From the NCBI RefSeq assembly GCF_018294505.1, contig NC_057803.1, forward strand, positions 237,304,397 to 237,368,396: a stretch of DNA of 64,000 nucleotides, given 5' to 3'. The notes below the pieces were generated by a model. It was given only the letters and a program-made list of their open reading frames with translations. It was not told the DNA's origin and did no database searches. Shown one piece after another: positions 42,318 through 53,489 of this stretch (positions within the stretch are counted from its first letter, which is position 1; every line of letters begins with the position of its first letter). A program made the translations under genes and the position numbers. The stretch is from Triticum aestivum. Taxonomy: Eukaryota > Streptophyta > Magnoliopsida > Poales > Poaceae.

Positions 42318-45300
42318 TGTAACACCCCGGATGTAACTTTCCCTATTTGTACTCCAACTCTTGCCGTTTCCGGCGTTAAGTTATTTTATTTTATCGGGTT
42401 CGGGTTTTGCCTCCGTGTGTTGTTGTCGTTGTCATGCATCTCATATCATGTCATCATGTGCATTGCATTTGCATACATGTTCGTCTCATGCATTCGAGCA
42501 TTTTCCCCGTTGTCCGTTTTGCATTCCGGCGCTTCGTTCCCCTCCGGTGGTCATTTCTAGCTTTCTTTCGTGTGTGGGGATTAAACATTTCCAGTTGAAC
42601 CGAGACTTTCCAAGCGGCCTTGGTTTACTACCGGTAGACCGCCTGTCAAGTTTCGTACCATTTGGACTTCGTTTGATACTCCAACGGTTAACCGAAGGAC
42701 CGAAAAGGCCTCGTGTGTGTTGCAGCCCAACACCCCTCCAATTTGTCCCAAAACCCACCAAACTCTGCTCCATGTCCTAGAGCATTCGATCACGATCGTG
42801 TGGCCGAAAACCGCACCTCATTTGGACTCTCCTAGCTCCCTCTATGCCTATATATAGGTCCTCCTCGAAAATTCCGGATCAAACCCTAGTCCCCCTCCTC
42901 CTCCAGCCGCCGGACAAAAATCCGGACGGCCGGACGTGTCCGCCCGATCTGCCCGGGCCAATCTCGCGAAGCCACGTGGCGTCGCGCCCACTTCGTCGCC
43001 TCCCGCCGCCGCCGGCCCGCGGGGCCCGTTCCCCTCCGCCCCTCCGTGCCAGGCTCCAGGGAGAGGAGCTCCCAAGCCGCCGCCAGCCGCCTTTGCCGCG
43101 CCGCGCCATCGTGAGCGCCATTGCCGGCCGCCGGAGCAAGCCGCCGCACCCCGCACCGCCACCGTGCCGCTCCGCCGCCCCACGCCGCCACCGTGCCGCC
43201 CCGCTACCCTGCCGCGCCGCCCAGCCACCGTCGTCGCCGACCAGCCCGCCGGCGAGCTCCGGTGAGGATCCGGCGATCCTCGGGAGGCGCGCCCCGATCC
43301 AGATCCGAGGCAGCTACAGTAACCCTAGGAGGTGTTTTTTTTGCTAACTCCCGAAATTGCAGATCCAAGTGCCTCTGTTCGGGGCCCCGTAACTTCGCAT
43401 CCGTAGCTCCGATTTGGGCATATAGCATATAGAAATGTTCACCTCGGAGAGTACATCATTTCATTCCATTGCGTCATTTTCATTTGAGCTCATCTTGATG
43501 CCCGAAATGCTGTTAGAAGAGGGCTACTTGAGTTAATTGTCAGATCTGTTACTCCGTTTAGCACTTTTGTCATTTTTGCCATGATTAATGTGTGCATGAT
43601 ATGCCCGTGAGTTCTTCATATGTTTTGTTAAGGGTTTTGTCATCTTTCCAGAGGTGCAACCCATGTATTTTTAGGATGTGTGTGGTGACTTATGCAAGCT
43701 TGCAAAGTGGTGCACTTGCTAATTCTGTTTTCAGGGACTTAGTGATTTCACAAAGTCCTGGGTTTGTTTATCTCATGATGCCATATGTTCATGTTGTTTC
43801 CTAGTGATCCGTGCCTCTTTTGAGGATGATAATTAAGGGAGTTTTGTTAATATTGTAGTGCTATATCCATCCATATCTTTGTTTGCAATTATGGAGCACT
43901 CTAGCTTGAGTCAATCGAGCTCTACTTTTGCTTCGTTGCGAATCTGGGCAGATCATCAACTTGTTTGCGATTTTGCCGATGTTATTGTAGTTGATCCGTG
44001 CATGCTGTGCCATTGTTCTTGCCATGTCTAGCTTGAATTTTGTGCCTTCTTAAGGGATGCATGCTTGTATTGCCATTACTTGCATCGTGATGAGTGCATC
44101 GAGCTCGTAAACATGCCTTCGTGAGTTATGTTTCAGCATGTCCCAGTTTTTCTCTAAGTCTGAAAACTGATAATGTTTTTGCTATGTTCGTGTGCTTGTT
44201 AGTATATTTTGTGATTCCTTTTGACTCAAGGTCACTAAGGGACTTTTGTTAAGCTTGTTGAGTAGCTCCATGCCATGTCTTTCTTTGTCATGTTCAGGTC
44301 CTGTAGCATCTTGTTTTGTTGCTCCGAAGAGGGCTATATGATCTGAAATTCCAGACAAGTGTTAATTTCACTAAGTCTGAGATCTGTTTATCATTTGCAT
44401 TTTTGCCATGCTTGTTTGAACCTGTTAATGGATGAATTGGCCGTAGCTCAGTGCTAGACTTTTGTTAAGAATCTTGTGTGCATCCCTGCCATGTGTTTTG
44501 TTGTCATGTTTGGGTGTTGTAGCATGTTCATCTCATTGCATTTAGATGCCTACTTGCTGTAAATTATAGACCTGTGTCATTGTTGAATCGCTTGCCATTT
44601 CCAAACCGTAACTCCGATTCCGGCGTTCTTTATATCATTTTCAAGCGATTTCATCTCATCTTTCTAGTGGCACACTTGGAATTCCAAGTTGAGGCCAGGT
44701 TCATGCATTTCCTGTCATATCTTGCATTTTGCATCCCGCATAGCATATCATCTTTGCATCGTGTTGTTTGAGTTTGCACGTGGTTGATTGTATCCTTGTT
44801 GCTTGTTTGTCTTGTTTCGGTAGAACGGGAGACGAGTTCGCTAACAAGGAGCCCGTTGAGTTTGCTTTTGAGGATCCAGTCAACTCTGACAACTGTGCAG
44901 GCAAGATGATCATACCCTCGAAATCACTACTATCTTTGCTATGCTAGTTTGCTCACTCTTTTGCTATGCCATTGCTACGATGCCTACCACTTGCTTGCAA
45001 GCCTCCCAAATTGCCATGTCAAACCTCTAACCCACCATTTTCCTAGCAAACCGTTGATTGGCTATGTTACCGCTTTGCTCAGCCCCTCTTATAGAGTTGC
45101 TAGTTGAAGGTGAAGATTGGAGGCCGTTCCTTGTTGGAACATCTTTTATTTACTTGTTGGGATATCATTATATTGCCTTGTTATCTTAATGCATCTATAT
45201 ACTTGGTAAAGGGTGGAAGGCTCGGCCTCTCGCCTAGTGTTTTGTTCCACTCTTGCCGCCCTAGTTTCCGTCATATCGGTGTTATGTTCCCCGATTTTTG

Positions 45301-46524
45301 CGTTCCTTACGCGGTTTGGTTATAATGGGAACCCCTTGATATTTTGCCTTGATTAAAGCTTTTCCAGCAATGCCCAATATTGGTCTTACCATTTGCCACC
45401 TAGCCTCTTTTTCCCTTGGGTTTCCAGAGCCCGAGGATCATCTTATTTTAACCCCCCCCCCCGGGCCAGTGCTCCTCTGAGTGTTGGTCCAAATAGAGCC
45501 ACTTGCAGCGCCACCTCGAGGCAACTCGAGGGTTGGTTTTAGTTGTACGTAGTGTTCATCTGAGTGTGCCCTGAGAAAGAGATATGTGCAGCTCCTATCG
45601 GGATTTGTCGGCACATTCGGGCGGTGTTGCTGGTCTTGTTTTAACCTGTCGAAGTGTCTTGAATTACCAAGATACCGAGTCTGATCGGAACATCTTGGGA
45701 GGAGGTCTATTCCTTCGTTGACCGTGAGAGCTTGTCATGGGCTAAGTTGGGACTCCCCTGCAGGGATTGAACTTTCGAAAGCCGTGCCCGCGGTTATGGG
45801 CAGATGGGAATTTGTTAATGTCCGGTTGTAGATAACTTGAACCTTAATTTAATTAAAATGAATCAACTGAGTGTGTTACCGTGATGGACTCTTCTCGGCG
45901 GAGTCCGGGAAGTGGACACGGTGTTGGAGTAATGTTTGCGCAGGTTGTTCTCTAGCTTCTCGCTCGTGCTTTGCCTCCTCTTCTCGCTCTCTTTTGCGAA
46001 TAAGTTAGCCACCATACTTGCTAGTAGCTTGCTGCAGCTCCACTCATATTTTACCTTGCCTTACCTATAAGCTTGAATAGCCTTGATCGCGAGGGTGCGA
46101 GATTGCTGAGTCCCTATGGCTCACAGATTACTATTACACCAGATGCAGGGCCTGATGATTCCGCTCCAGGAGACGCGTATGAGCTCAAGTGGGAGTTCGA
46201 CGAAGACTCTCAACGATACTATGTTTCCTTTCCCGACGATCAGTAGTAGTGCCCAGTCGGGGGTGAACGGGACCGTTGTCACATGTTGGGTTCTCTTTAT
46301 TTTGGCGCCGTAGTCGGGCCATGAGTGTTTGGATGATGTAATGTTATTTATGTACCTGATTGACGTGGCGAGTGTAAGTCAACTATGTTATCTCCCCTTT
46401 TATTATTATATTACATGGGATGTTTGTGAAGATTGCTTAACTTGCGACATATGCCTTCAATGCGATTATATCTCTAAGTCGTGCCTCGACATGTGGGAGC
46501 TATAGTCGCATCGAGGGTGTTATA
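42318..46524 (+). repeat. solo LTR (4.2 kb) of the G-related Tekay family
   Basis: It starts TGTAACACCCCGG and ends GGTGTTATA (expected GTTACA with one C-to-T change). It is collinear with the inverse of the G LTRs over the whole length but clearly more diverged. The 5-bp duplication CATAC lies on both sides and there is no interior. It therefore arose by recombination between the two LTRs of one inserted element. The GC-rich leader is at 42890-43320; the open frames there are compositional. Confidence 0.93.
42847..42858 (+). promoter_or_regulatory. TATA box of the solo LTR
   Basis: CCTATATATAGG lies about 35 bases before the GC-rich leader, at the same place as in the G LTR. Confidence 0.6.
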
Positions 46525-46529
46525 CATAC
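46525..46529. repeat. target site duplication CATAC, right
   Basis: Matches 42313-42317. Confidence 0.92.
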
Positions 46530-46911
46530 GCCAGGCGTGACATGAGCGCAGCCCCCGTGCCCAGCCCCCTCGTGCGACTCTCCCGGGGGAAAGCGTTGCG
46601 ATGAGGCTAGACACCGAGCAAGGTGGCTCCCTGAGGTTGATGCGGCCATGGGGCCGCCCTCAGTTCTTTGTCAACAGTGCAGAGCATAGCGCTTCCACAC
46701 TTGCACGGGCATAGCCGCTCCTGGACCATGTCGTCAGCCAGCACGGAGCATGGTGCTTCCACTGGTGCATGGGTGAGGGCACCCTCTGAGTGGATCCCCC
46801 GGGTTGTGTACAGCCCTGCCCTGACACGTGGCTTGCACGACAGGGCCAGACGAGGTGTCTCTGGGAACTCGTGAGCCAGTGCGGGACTCAAGAGCCCTAC
46901 CTCAAGGCAGG
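46530..46911 (+). other. X, continued
   Basis: GC-rich sequence up to the LTR border at 46912. No recognisable gene. It is the direct continuation of 42312 once the solo LTR is removed. Confidence 0.4.
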
Positions 46912-47800
46912 TGTCGGCGTTCTGGGAATGGGGGGTCCCAGACATGCCTGCCTGCGGCCCGCGGCGTGGCTCCACCAGTGGCCCTGTACGGCCCATCTTC
47001 ACCAGCAAAACACTCAAGACCCTCGCAAGGGGCCAAGCCTCACGAGGTGGACGACACAAGACCTCCTCGGGGGCAACTTCACCAGGCAGGCCCACGAGGG
47101 GCGAAGAGATCAAGGCAAGGGACACCTCGCATGGTTTCTGTGACGCAAGCCATGACGACTAACGCCAGGCGGGCGCCAGGCGGGCGCCAGCGCAGTCCTC
47201 GTTTCCTCTTTGGTGCTAAAGAGGCAAGCGCAGGCGAGGAGTCCCGAGGCATTAGGAAAAGGTTTCCATATCGATGCAACAAGACCAAGACCAGCAGGAC
47301 GGAAGGATGGAGGTCACCATGGAGCCCAAGACGGCGTCACCACCAGAGCCTTTGGCAAGCGAAGACTACTTTTGTCAGATAATTTGTACTAGTTGTCTCC
47401 CTTCGGATTTAGCCGTTGTTGGATCCCTTCCCGCTCAATATTTGGAGAGAGGACCAGGGCCTCTATAAATAGGACTAGCCACCACCATAGGGGGAGAGAA
47501 TTTAGATCATCCTCAACCACACAAGTTCGCATAGCACAAGAACACCTCTCCTTAGGAGGCTCTTCTTCCCTTGTAACTATTCATCCTCAGCCCAAGAGGC
47601 TATCCACCACACCACACTGGTGTAGGGTATTACACCGCATCAGTGGCCTGAACTAGTATAAACTCTTGTGTCTCCTGTTCTTTCGGTTCGTCAAGCTAGG
47701 CCATGAGATCATGGTGTCTGCGAGCTAGAGGGGGGAGAGATCTTCGTGCGCACCCCAGTGTTCGAACCTCAAGGGTTTTGCCGAAACCCGAAATCCGACA
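46912..47800 (+). repeat. LTR D (889 bp)
   Basis: It begins TGTCGGCGTTCTGGG and ends AAATCCGACA, followed by TT and the primer site. It is the best complete reference LTR of the family in this window. Confidence 0.9.
47463..47473 (+). promoter_or_regulatory. TATA box of LTR D
   Basis: CTATAAATAGG, as in LTRs B, C and E. Confidence 0.65.
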
Positions 47801-47802
47801 TT

Positions 47803-47820
47803 TGGCGCGCCACGTAGGGG
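47803..47820 (+). other. primer binding site of unit 1
   Basis: TGGCGCGCCACGTAGGGG, one base different from the site of element B. Confidence 0.75.
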
Positions 47821-48725
47821 TGCGTCCGAGCCTCTTTTCCGCCAGTTGATCCACCGACATGCCGTGGTTCCGATGTCTGGCGACCCGAGGACCAACGCCA
47901 ACCGATGGGCAGCTTGGCCAGCACGGGCAGCGTCGTCTACCCAAGAAGTCCTCAACCCTGCGCCCCAGGCGGCACGCGCACCGCCAAACGCTGCGGGGCA
48001 CGGGCGGTGCGGTCAAACGCCATCCACCCTTACTCCATGACAAGCGCGGGCAGCCGCAAGGGCCTCAAGCTACACTGCGGCCACGGCGCCGCACACCCGA
48101 CGGGAACAAGCAAACATGAGGGCCGCGCTCACAATGGCTCGCGAGCTACTCTGATGCCGGCTGATGGAGAGCAGCCGAGATGCATTGCTGGAGCGCGTCG
48201 CCGAGCTACTGGACGCCGCAGCCTCGGGAGCACCGCCCATTCTGTTCCCTGCTTACACCTCAGGACGCGGCCGGATCGCATGGCGGGCCTCACCGCGCCC
48301 GCGTGCCCTTGGGCGGGCAAGGAGGTTTCATCGACACTGGCGCGAGCAGCAGCATCGGAAGCCCAATCGCACCCACGCCACCTCCGATAAACGCGGGCAT
48401 GAGTGTTGCCACCCGCGGCCCCAGTGGGATGCCGTCCTACCATCTTCAGGGCGGCGTGTTGGGCCGGGCAACGTCGAACGCAGGGCAGTTCAGCAAGGTC
48501 TTCGGGGCGACGGCCTCGGAGGCCTACGTGCCCCGCATGATGGACCAGAAGTGTGTGCTACAAGATGACCCTGGCTCGTTCCTCGAGCCAGCCTGGGAGG
48601 AAGAAGCACTAGAAGCTAGGGCCTTCAAGGAGCCTCACCAACCATGCCGGCAACTATAGTTACGTGGTACCACTAATCTCTCAAGAGCAAGCTTACGCTA
48701 ACCATGGGTCGCAGGAGGATTAGGT
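47821..48725 (+). pseudogene. gag-like region of unit 1
   Basis: It is collinear with the intact ORF of unit 2 but broken by frameshifts. Recognisable pieces are MESSRDALLERVAELLDAAA (48164 frame), GGFIDTGASSSIGSPIAP and VPRMMDQKC..DPGSFLEPAWEE (48180 frame), ending near 48660. The product would be a short Gag-N-like protein. Confidence 0.5.
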
Positions 48726-49734
48726 AACAACGGCGGACGGCGGCCCCAACTCGACGGCCTCCCTTCGACCAGGACGGCGGCCCCTGCAGGGAAGGATCCG
48801 GGAGCAAGGCCCCTCCCCGCATCATGCAGAGCAGGGCGTCCGCCGGAGGTAGGCCCTCTGCCAGGGAGGTGGTGGTGAGCCTTGCCCCGGCAGAGGACCC
48901 ATGGTCGCCAAGGGCGGCGCTGGCATCCCCTTTGCCCTTTGCTTCGTCCTGGTTTCTGGATGCACCAATGGTGGTCGAGGGTGGCGCAAGGCGGGGCCCT
49001 CGTCCGGCGATATGAAGTAAGGCTCGCACCTGTGAATATCTCTGCTCGTGACACTCTCATGTAATAATGAGTGGGGATATACACGCCCCGGAGTCACAGA
49101 AGTGCCGCCCTCACGCCTCGGGCGCTCGCTGCCACGTCCTAGTGGCAGCACTTAGCTCCGCGCTGGTGAGAAAACAAGAAGACTAGACTAGGCGCCAGAC
49201 GCGGCCATTTGCTTTTAATCTCTTTTCTGTAGCCTTGTTTTCTGGCTTTGGATTTATGTTTGAAGTTGAATTTTCATTTGCATGCGCGGGGGTGCCTTTT
49301 CTCGCTCGTACGATTTCTTGTAGTTTGGTTCCTTGCCTTGATTCGGAGTTCGCGCGTGCTACCTCCCCCCTCGTGGGCTCCTCGCGAGCAGGGGCTGTGC
49401 ATGGTGCACGCGCGTTGCACGCATGTCCTTCCATGGCTGGCGATTGCTCGTCACGAGGCCCTCTCGGACGGATCGGCAGGCCCCACAGAAGCTCACGACC
49501 TCATGAGCCGGTTTGGAACTAGCCCTGACTAAGGTAAACTACAGGAGTAAGCTCGCGGTGGGACTCGCGGGCTCATAAAAACACATCTCCAGCTTGGCCT
49601 AAGGGATAGAGGTAGTAATATGTTTACATGAGGGGCTCCCCCTCCAAAAATACTCTTACACTTTCAGGGTCGTGCCCAAGCTTTCGCTGGCAGGGTCAAC
49701 AACAAGGAAGCACGGGTTCAATCAGACATATCGT
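48726..49734 (+). other. linker of unit 1
   Basis: Non-coding linker collinear with 29468-30657 and 52475-53490. It contains the CTCGTGACACTCTCATGTAA landmark at about 49044 and GGGGCTCCCCCTCCAAAA at about 49633. No frame is conserved among copies. Confidence 0.45.
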
Positions 49735-51043
49735 TCACTGCGTCCTCCGGTCGCCCTCAAACGCGTCGCTGGCGTCGCCGTCACCATCGCAGGCATCACC
49801 ATCACCATCAACGACATCAACGTCACCATTGCCGGGGTCGCCCAGACCATCATCGTCCACGTCACCATGATCCGCCGCGACCACCACCGCGTCGCCCTCG
49901 GAGGTGAAGGCCCTGACTAGAGCATCCACATTGTCTTCTACCCAGCGCGCCAGGTCACCCCGGATGGCCTTAGGCACAGGGGCAATGGCGGCATCAAAAT
50001 CGAAGTTGGGGTAGACGTTCTTGAGGTGGCTGAAGACGCGGGAGAATGCGCGCCTGAGTAGGCCGCGACACCTCTCTTCAACAAGCTCGCGAGCCCTCTC
50101 GGAGCGATTCTCCAGGCGTGTCACCACATCGGTGAACAAGAGGAGGTGACTGGCGTAACCGTTCGAGTGGGGATCCGGGGCATCTTCATCGCAGATGGTG
50201 CCAATCGCCGCGTTGGCTCTGGTCCTGAGGCTTTGGAGCATGGGTGCGTGCATGCGCTCCAACGTCTGCCACCGGAGCGCTTCCTCCCTGCTCTGCTGCA
50301 TGGAGGACTCGGTGTTGGCGACATGCTACTGAAGAGAAAGCAGCTCGACGCGGGCAGAAGCCAGCTCAGCTTGCTATGAGATCGGAGCGGCTGTGGCGGC
50401 TTCGTCGTGATGTCCCGCCTCAGCCAACCCTGACTTGAGGGCAGTAGTCCTGCCCATCGCTTCGGCTTCCACGAGCTTCAGCTTTAGGTCGTACCTACCC
50501 ACAAGATCCGCACGAGCCTTGGCCGCCTGGCGATCGACCTCCTCCTGGGCCTTGGCCTCGCGCGTGCCGACAACATCCTCCGCTTGGGAGACTTGGCGCT
50601 CCCTCGTCTCCAACCGCTCAAGCTCAAGCATGCGCTCCGTGGCTTCCAGCGCTAGCGCTTCCTCGTGCTTCAGGATCTCTTCCTCCTCGGCAGGCGTCCC
50701 CTACATCGACGCTAGGGCAGCCTTGCGCGCCTGCACTTGCTGCTCCAAGGAGGCACTCCAAGCTTGGAGCTCCCACGCGCGTTTCTCTGCGATCTCATGG
50801 CGACGATCAGCTTCCCGGGCTTCTTCCAAGGCTCGAGTGCAGGCCTCACGCGAGGTTGCAAGAGACGCCTCAGCCTTAGGATTATCAAGCTCGCGCTGGT
50901 GGAACCCGAGGTTGATGGCCACCTTCAGTTTATGCCGCTCGTCCATCAACCGAAGACCCTAGGCTTCGAGGCGCGCGTCTACATCCATGAGTTCTCTGCC
51001 AAGCCATCTCATCGCGCCCATCGCCTCCCAAAAGAGCTCCTGG
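49735..51043 (-). pseudogene. antisense ORF of unit 1, truncated at its N-terminal side
   Basis: The minus strand from 51043 reads a long heptad-rich coiled coil (HKLKVAINLGFHQREL, KAEASLATSREACTRALEEA, ELQAWSASLEQQVQARKAAL, then LELERLETRERQVSQAEDVV). A helical domain follows (HAPMLQSLRTRANAAIG, YASHLLLFTDVVTRLENRS, GLLRRAFSRVFSHLKNV, FDFDAAIAPVPKAIRGDL), then an acidic Asp-Gly-Asp repeat tail to a stop at 49735. Frameshifts separate the segments. The PF04195-like N-terminus is absent because the unit is joined to half LTR E at 51044. Confidence 0.65.
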
Positions 51044-51547
51044 CGGAAGGATGGAGGTCACCATGGAGCCCAAGACGGCGTCACCACCAAAGCCTTTGTC
51101 AAGCAAAGACTACTTTTGTCAGGATAACTTGTACTAGTTGTCTCCCTTCGGATTTGGCCATTGTTGGATCCCTTCCTGCTCAATATTTTTGGAGAGGACC
51201 AAGGCCTCTATAAATAGGACTAGAACCACCATAGGGGGGAGAGGATGCAGATCATCCTCAACCACACAAGTTCGCCAAGCACAAGAACACCTCTCCTCAG
51301 GAGGCTCTTCTTCCCTTGTAACTATTCATCCTCAGGCCAAGAGGCAATCCACCACACCACACTGGTGTAGCGTATTACACTGCATCAGTGGCCCGAACTA
51401 GTATAAACTCTTGTGTCTCCTGTTCTTTGGGTTCGTCGAGCTAGGCCGTGAGATCATGGTGTGTGTGTGAGCTAGAGGGGGGAGAGATCTTCATGCGCAC
51501 CCTAGTGTTCGAACCTCAAGGGTTTTGTCGGAACCGGAAATCCGACA
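51044..51547 (+). repeat. LTR E, 3' 504 bases only
   Basis: Sequence matches LTR D from 47300 onward, starting CGGAAGGATGG, and ends AAATCCGACA. Upstream it joins the antisense ORF of unit 1 directly (GAGCTCCTGG/CGGAAGG). It contains the TATA box CTATAAATAGG (51208-51218). Confidence 0.88.
51208..51218 (+). promoter_or_regulatory. TATA box of LTR E
   Basis: CTATAAATAGG, retained although the upstream enhancer half of the LTR is missing. Confidence 0.6.
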
Positions 51548-51549
51548 TT

Positions 51550-51567
51550 TGGCGTGCCAGGTAGTGG
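51550..51567 (+). other. primer binding site of unit 2
   Basis: TGGCGTGCCAGGTAGTGG, two changes from the family form, one of them C to T at CpG. Confidence 0.7.
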
Positions 51568-51832
51568 TGCGTCTGAGCCTCTCTTCCGCCAGTTGATCCG
51601 CTTATAGTCCACGGTTCTGATGTCCGGCGACCCGATGACCAACGCCGACCGATGGGCAGCTTGGCCAGCCCGGTCAGCATCGTCTGCCCAAGAAGACCTC
51701 AACCCTGCGCTCCAGGCAGAACGCGCACCACCGAATGCTGCGGGCCACGGGCGGCGCGGTCAAACGCCATCCACCCTTCCTCCATGACAAGCACGGGCAG
51801 CCGCAAGGGCCTCAAGCTACGCTGCGGCCACG

Positions 51833-52471
51833 ATGCCGCACACCCGACGGGAACAAGCAAACATGAGGGCCGCGCTCATAGTGGCTCGCGAGCTACTCCG
51901 ATGCCAGCTGATGGAGAGCGGCCGGGATGCATTGCTGGAGCGCGTCGCCGAGCTACTGGACATTGCGGCCTCGGGAGCACCGCCCTTCTGCTCCCTGCTT
52001 ACGCCTCAGGCCGCGGCCGGATCGCATGGCGAGCCTCACCGCGCCCGCGTGCCCCCGGGCGTGCCAGGAGGTTTCATCGACACTGGCGCGAGCAGCAGCA
52101 CCGGAAGCACAATCGCACCCGCGGCACCTCGGATGAGCGCGGGTACGAGCGTTGCCACCCACGGCCCAAGTGGGATGCCATCCTACCATCCTCAGGGCGA
52201 CGCACTGGGCCGCGAAACGTGGAACGCAGGGCAGTTCGGCGAGGTCTTCGGTGTGACGGCCTCGGAGGCCTACGTGCCCCGCATGATGGACCAGGAGTAC
52301 GTGCTGGAAGACGACCCTGGCTCATTCCTCGAGCCAGCCTGGGAGGAGGAAGCGCTAGAAGCTGAGACCCTCGAGGAGCCTCCCGGGAGCCTCACCAACC
52401 ATGCCGGCAATAACAATTATAGGGTACCACTAATCTCTCAAGAGCAAGCTTACGCTAACCATGGGTCGTAG
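51833..52471 (+). CDS. gag-like protein of unit 2 (212 codons open)
   Basis: The best preserved copy of this short protein. The listed start is ATG 51833; the next Met (MRAALIVARELL, 51863) is also possible. It has an Arg/Ala-rich helix, then the amphipathic ESGRDALLERVAELLD, a Gly/Ser/Pro-rich middle (GGFIDTGASSSTGS), and an acidic end (MMDQEYVLEDDPGSFLEPAW). It lies after the primer site where Gag is expected, and the first helices resemble the N-terminus of Tat Gag proteins. There is no capsid core or zinc knuckle. It may be only the N-terminal remnant of Gag before the internal deletion that made the family non-autonomous. No firm function. Confidence 0.5.
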   Translation: MPHTRREQANMRAALIVARELLRCQLMESGRDALLERVAELLDIAASGAPPFCSLLTPQAAAGSHGEPHRARVPPGVPGGFIDTGASSSTGSTIAPAAPRMSAGTSVATHGPSGMPSYHPQGDALGRETWNAGQFGEVFGVTASEAYVPRMMDQEYVLEDDPGSFLEPAWEEEALEAETLEEPPGSLTNHAGNNNYRVPLISQEQAYANHGS

Positions 52472-52474
52472 GAG

Positions 52475-53489
52475 GATCAGGTCACAATGGCGGACCGTGG
52501 CCCCAGCTCGACGGCCTCCCTTCCACCAGGAGGAGCGCACTAGGGGCTGCAGGGAAGGAGCCGGGAGCAAGGCCCCTCCCCGCATTGCACGGAGCAGGGC
52601 GTCCCCCGGAGGTAGGCCCTCTGCCGGGGAGGTGCCCGGTAGAGGACCCGTGGTCGCCGAGGGCGCCGATGGCATCCCCTTTGCCCCTTGGCTTCGTCCT
52701 GGTTTCTTGACGCACCAATGGTGGTCAAGGGTGGCGCAAGGTGGGGCCCTCGTCCGGCGACATGAAGTAAGGCTCACACCTGTGAAGATCTCCGCTCGTG
52801 ACACTCTCATGTAATAATTAGTGGGGTTGTAGACGCCTCGGAGTCTCAGAAGTGCCGCCCTCGGGCCTCGGGGGCTCCCTCCCACGTCCTAGTGGCAGCA
52901 CTTAGATCAGCGATGGTGAGAAGACAAGAACACTAGACTAGGCGCCGGACACGGCCATTTGCTTTTAATCTCTTTTCTGTAGCCTTGTTTGTTGGCTTTG
53001 GATTTAAGTTTGAAGTTGAATTTTCATTAGCATGCGCGGGGGTTGCCTTTTCTCGTTCGTACGATTTCTAGCAATCTTGTTACTTGCCTTGATTCATAGT
53101 TCGTGCGTGCTGCCTCCCCCCTCGTGGGCTCCTCACGAGCGGGGCTGTGCATGGTGCACATGCGTTGCGCGCACGTCCTTCCATGGATGGTGCTTGCTCA
53201 TCGCGAGGCCCTCTAGGACGGATCGGCAGGCCCCTCAGAAGCTCACGACCTCACGAGCCGGTTTGGAACATGCCCTGACTAAGGTAAACTATAGCAGTAA
53301 GCTCGCAGCGGGACTCGCGGGCTCATAAAAACACATCTCCAGCTTAGCCTAAAGGGATAGAGGCAGTAATTTGTTTACATGTGGGGACCCCCCTACAAAA
53401 ATGCTCTTACACTTTCAGGGCCGTGCCCGAGCTTTCACTTGCAGGGTCAACGACAAGGAAGCACGGGCTCAATCGGACATATCGCTCAC
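52475..53489 (+). other. linker of unit 2
   Basis: Non-coding, collinear with the linkers of B and unit 1. It includes the CTCGTGACACTCTCATGTAA landmark at about 52797. Confidence 0.45.
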
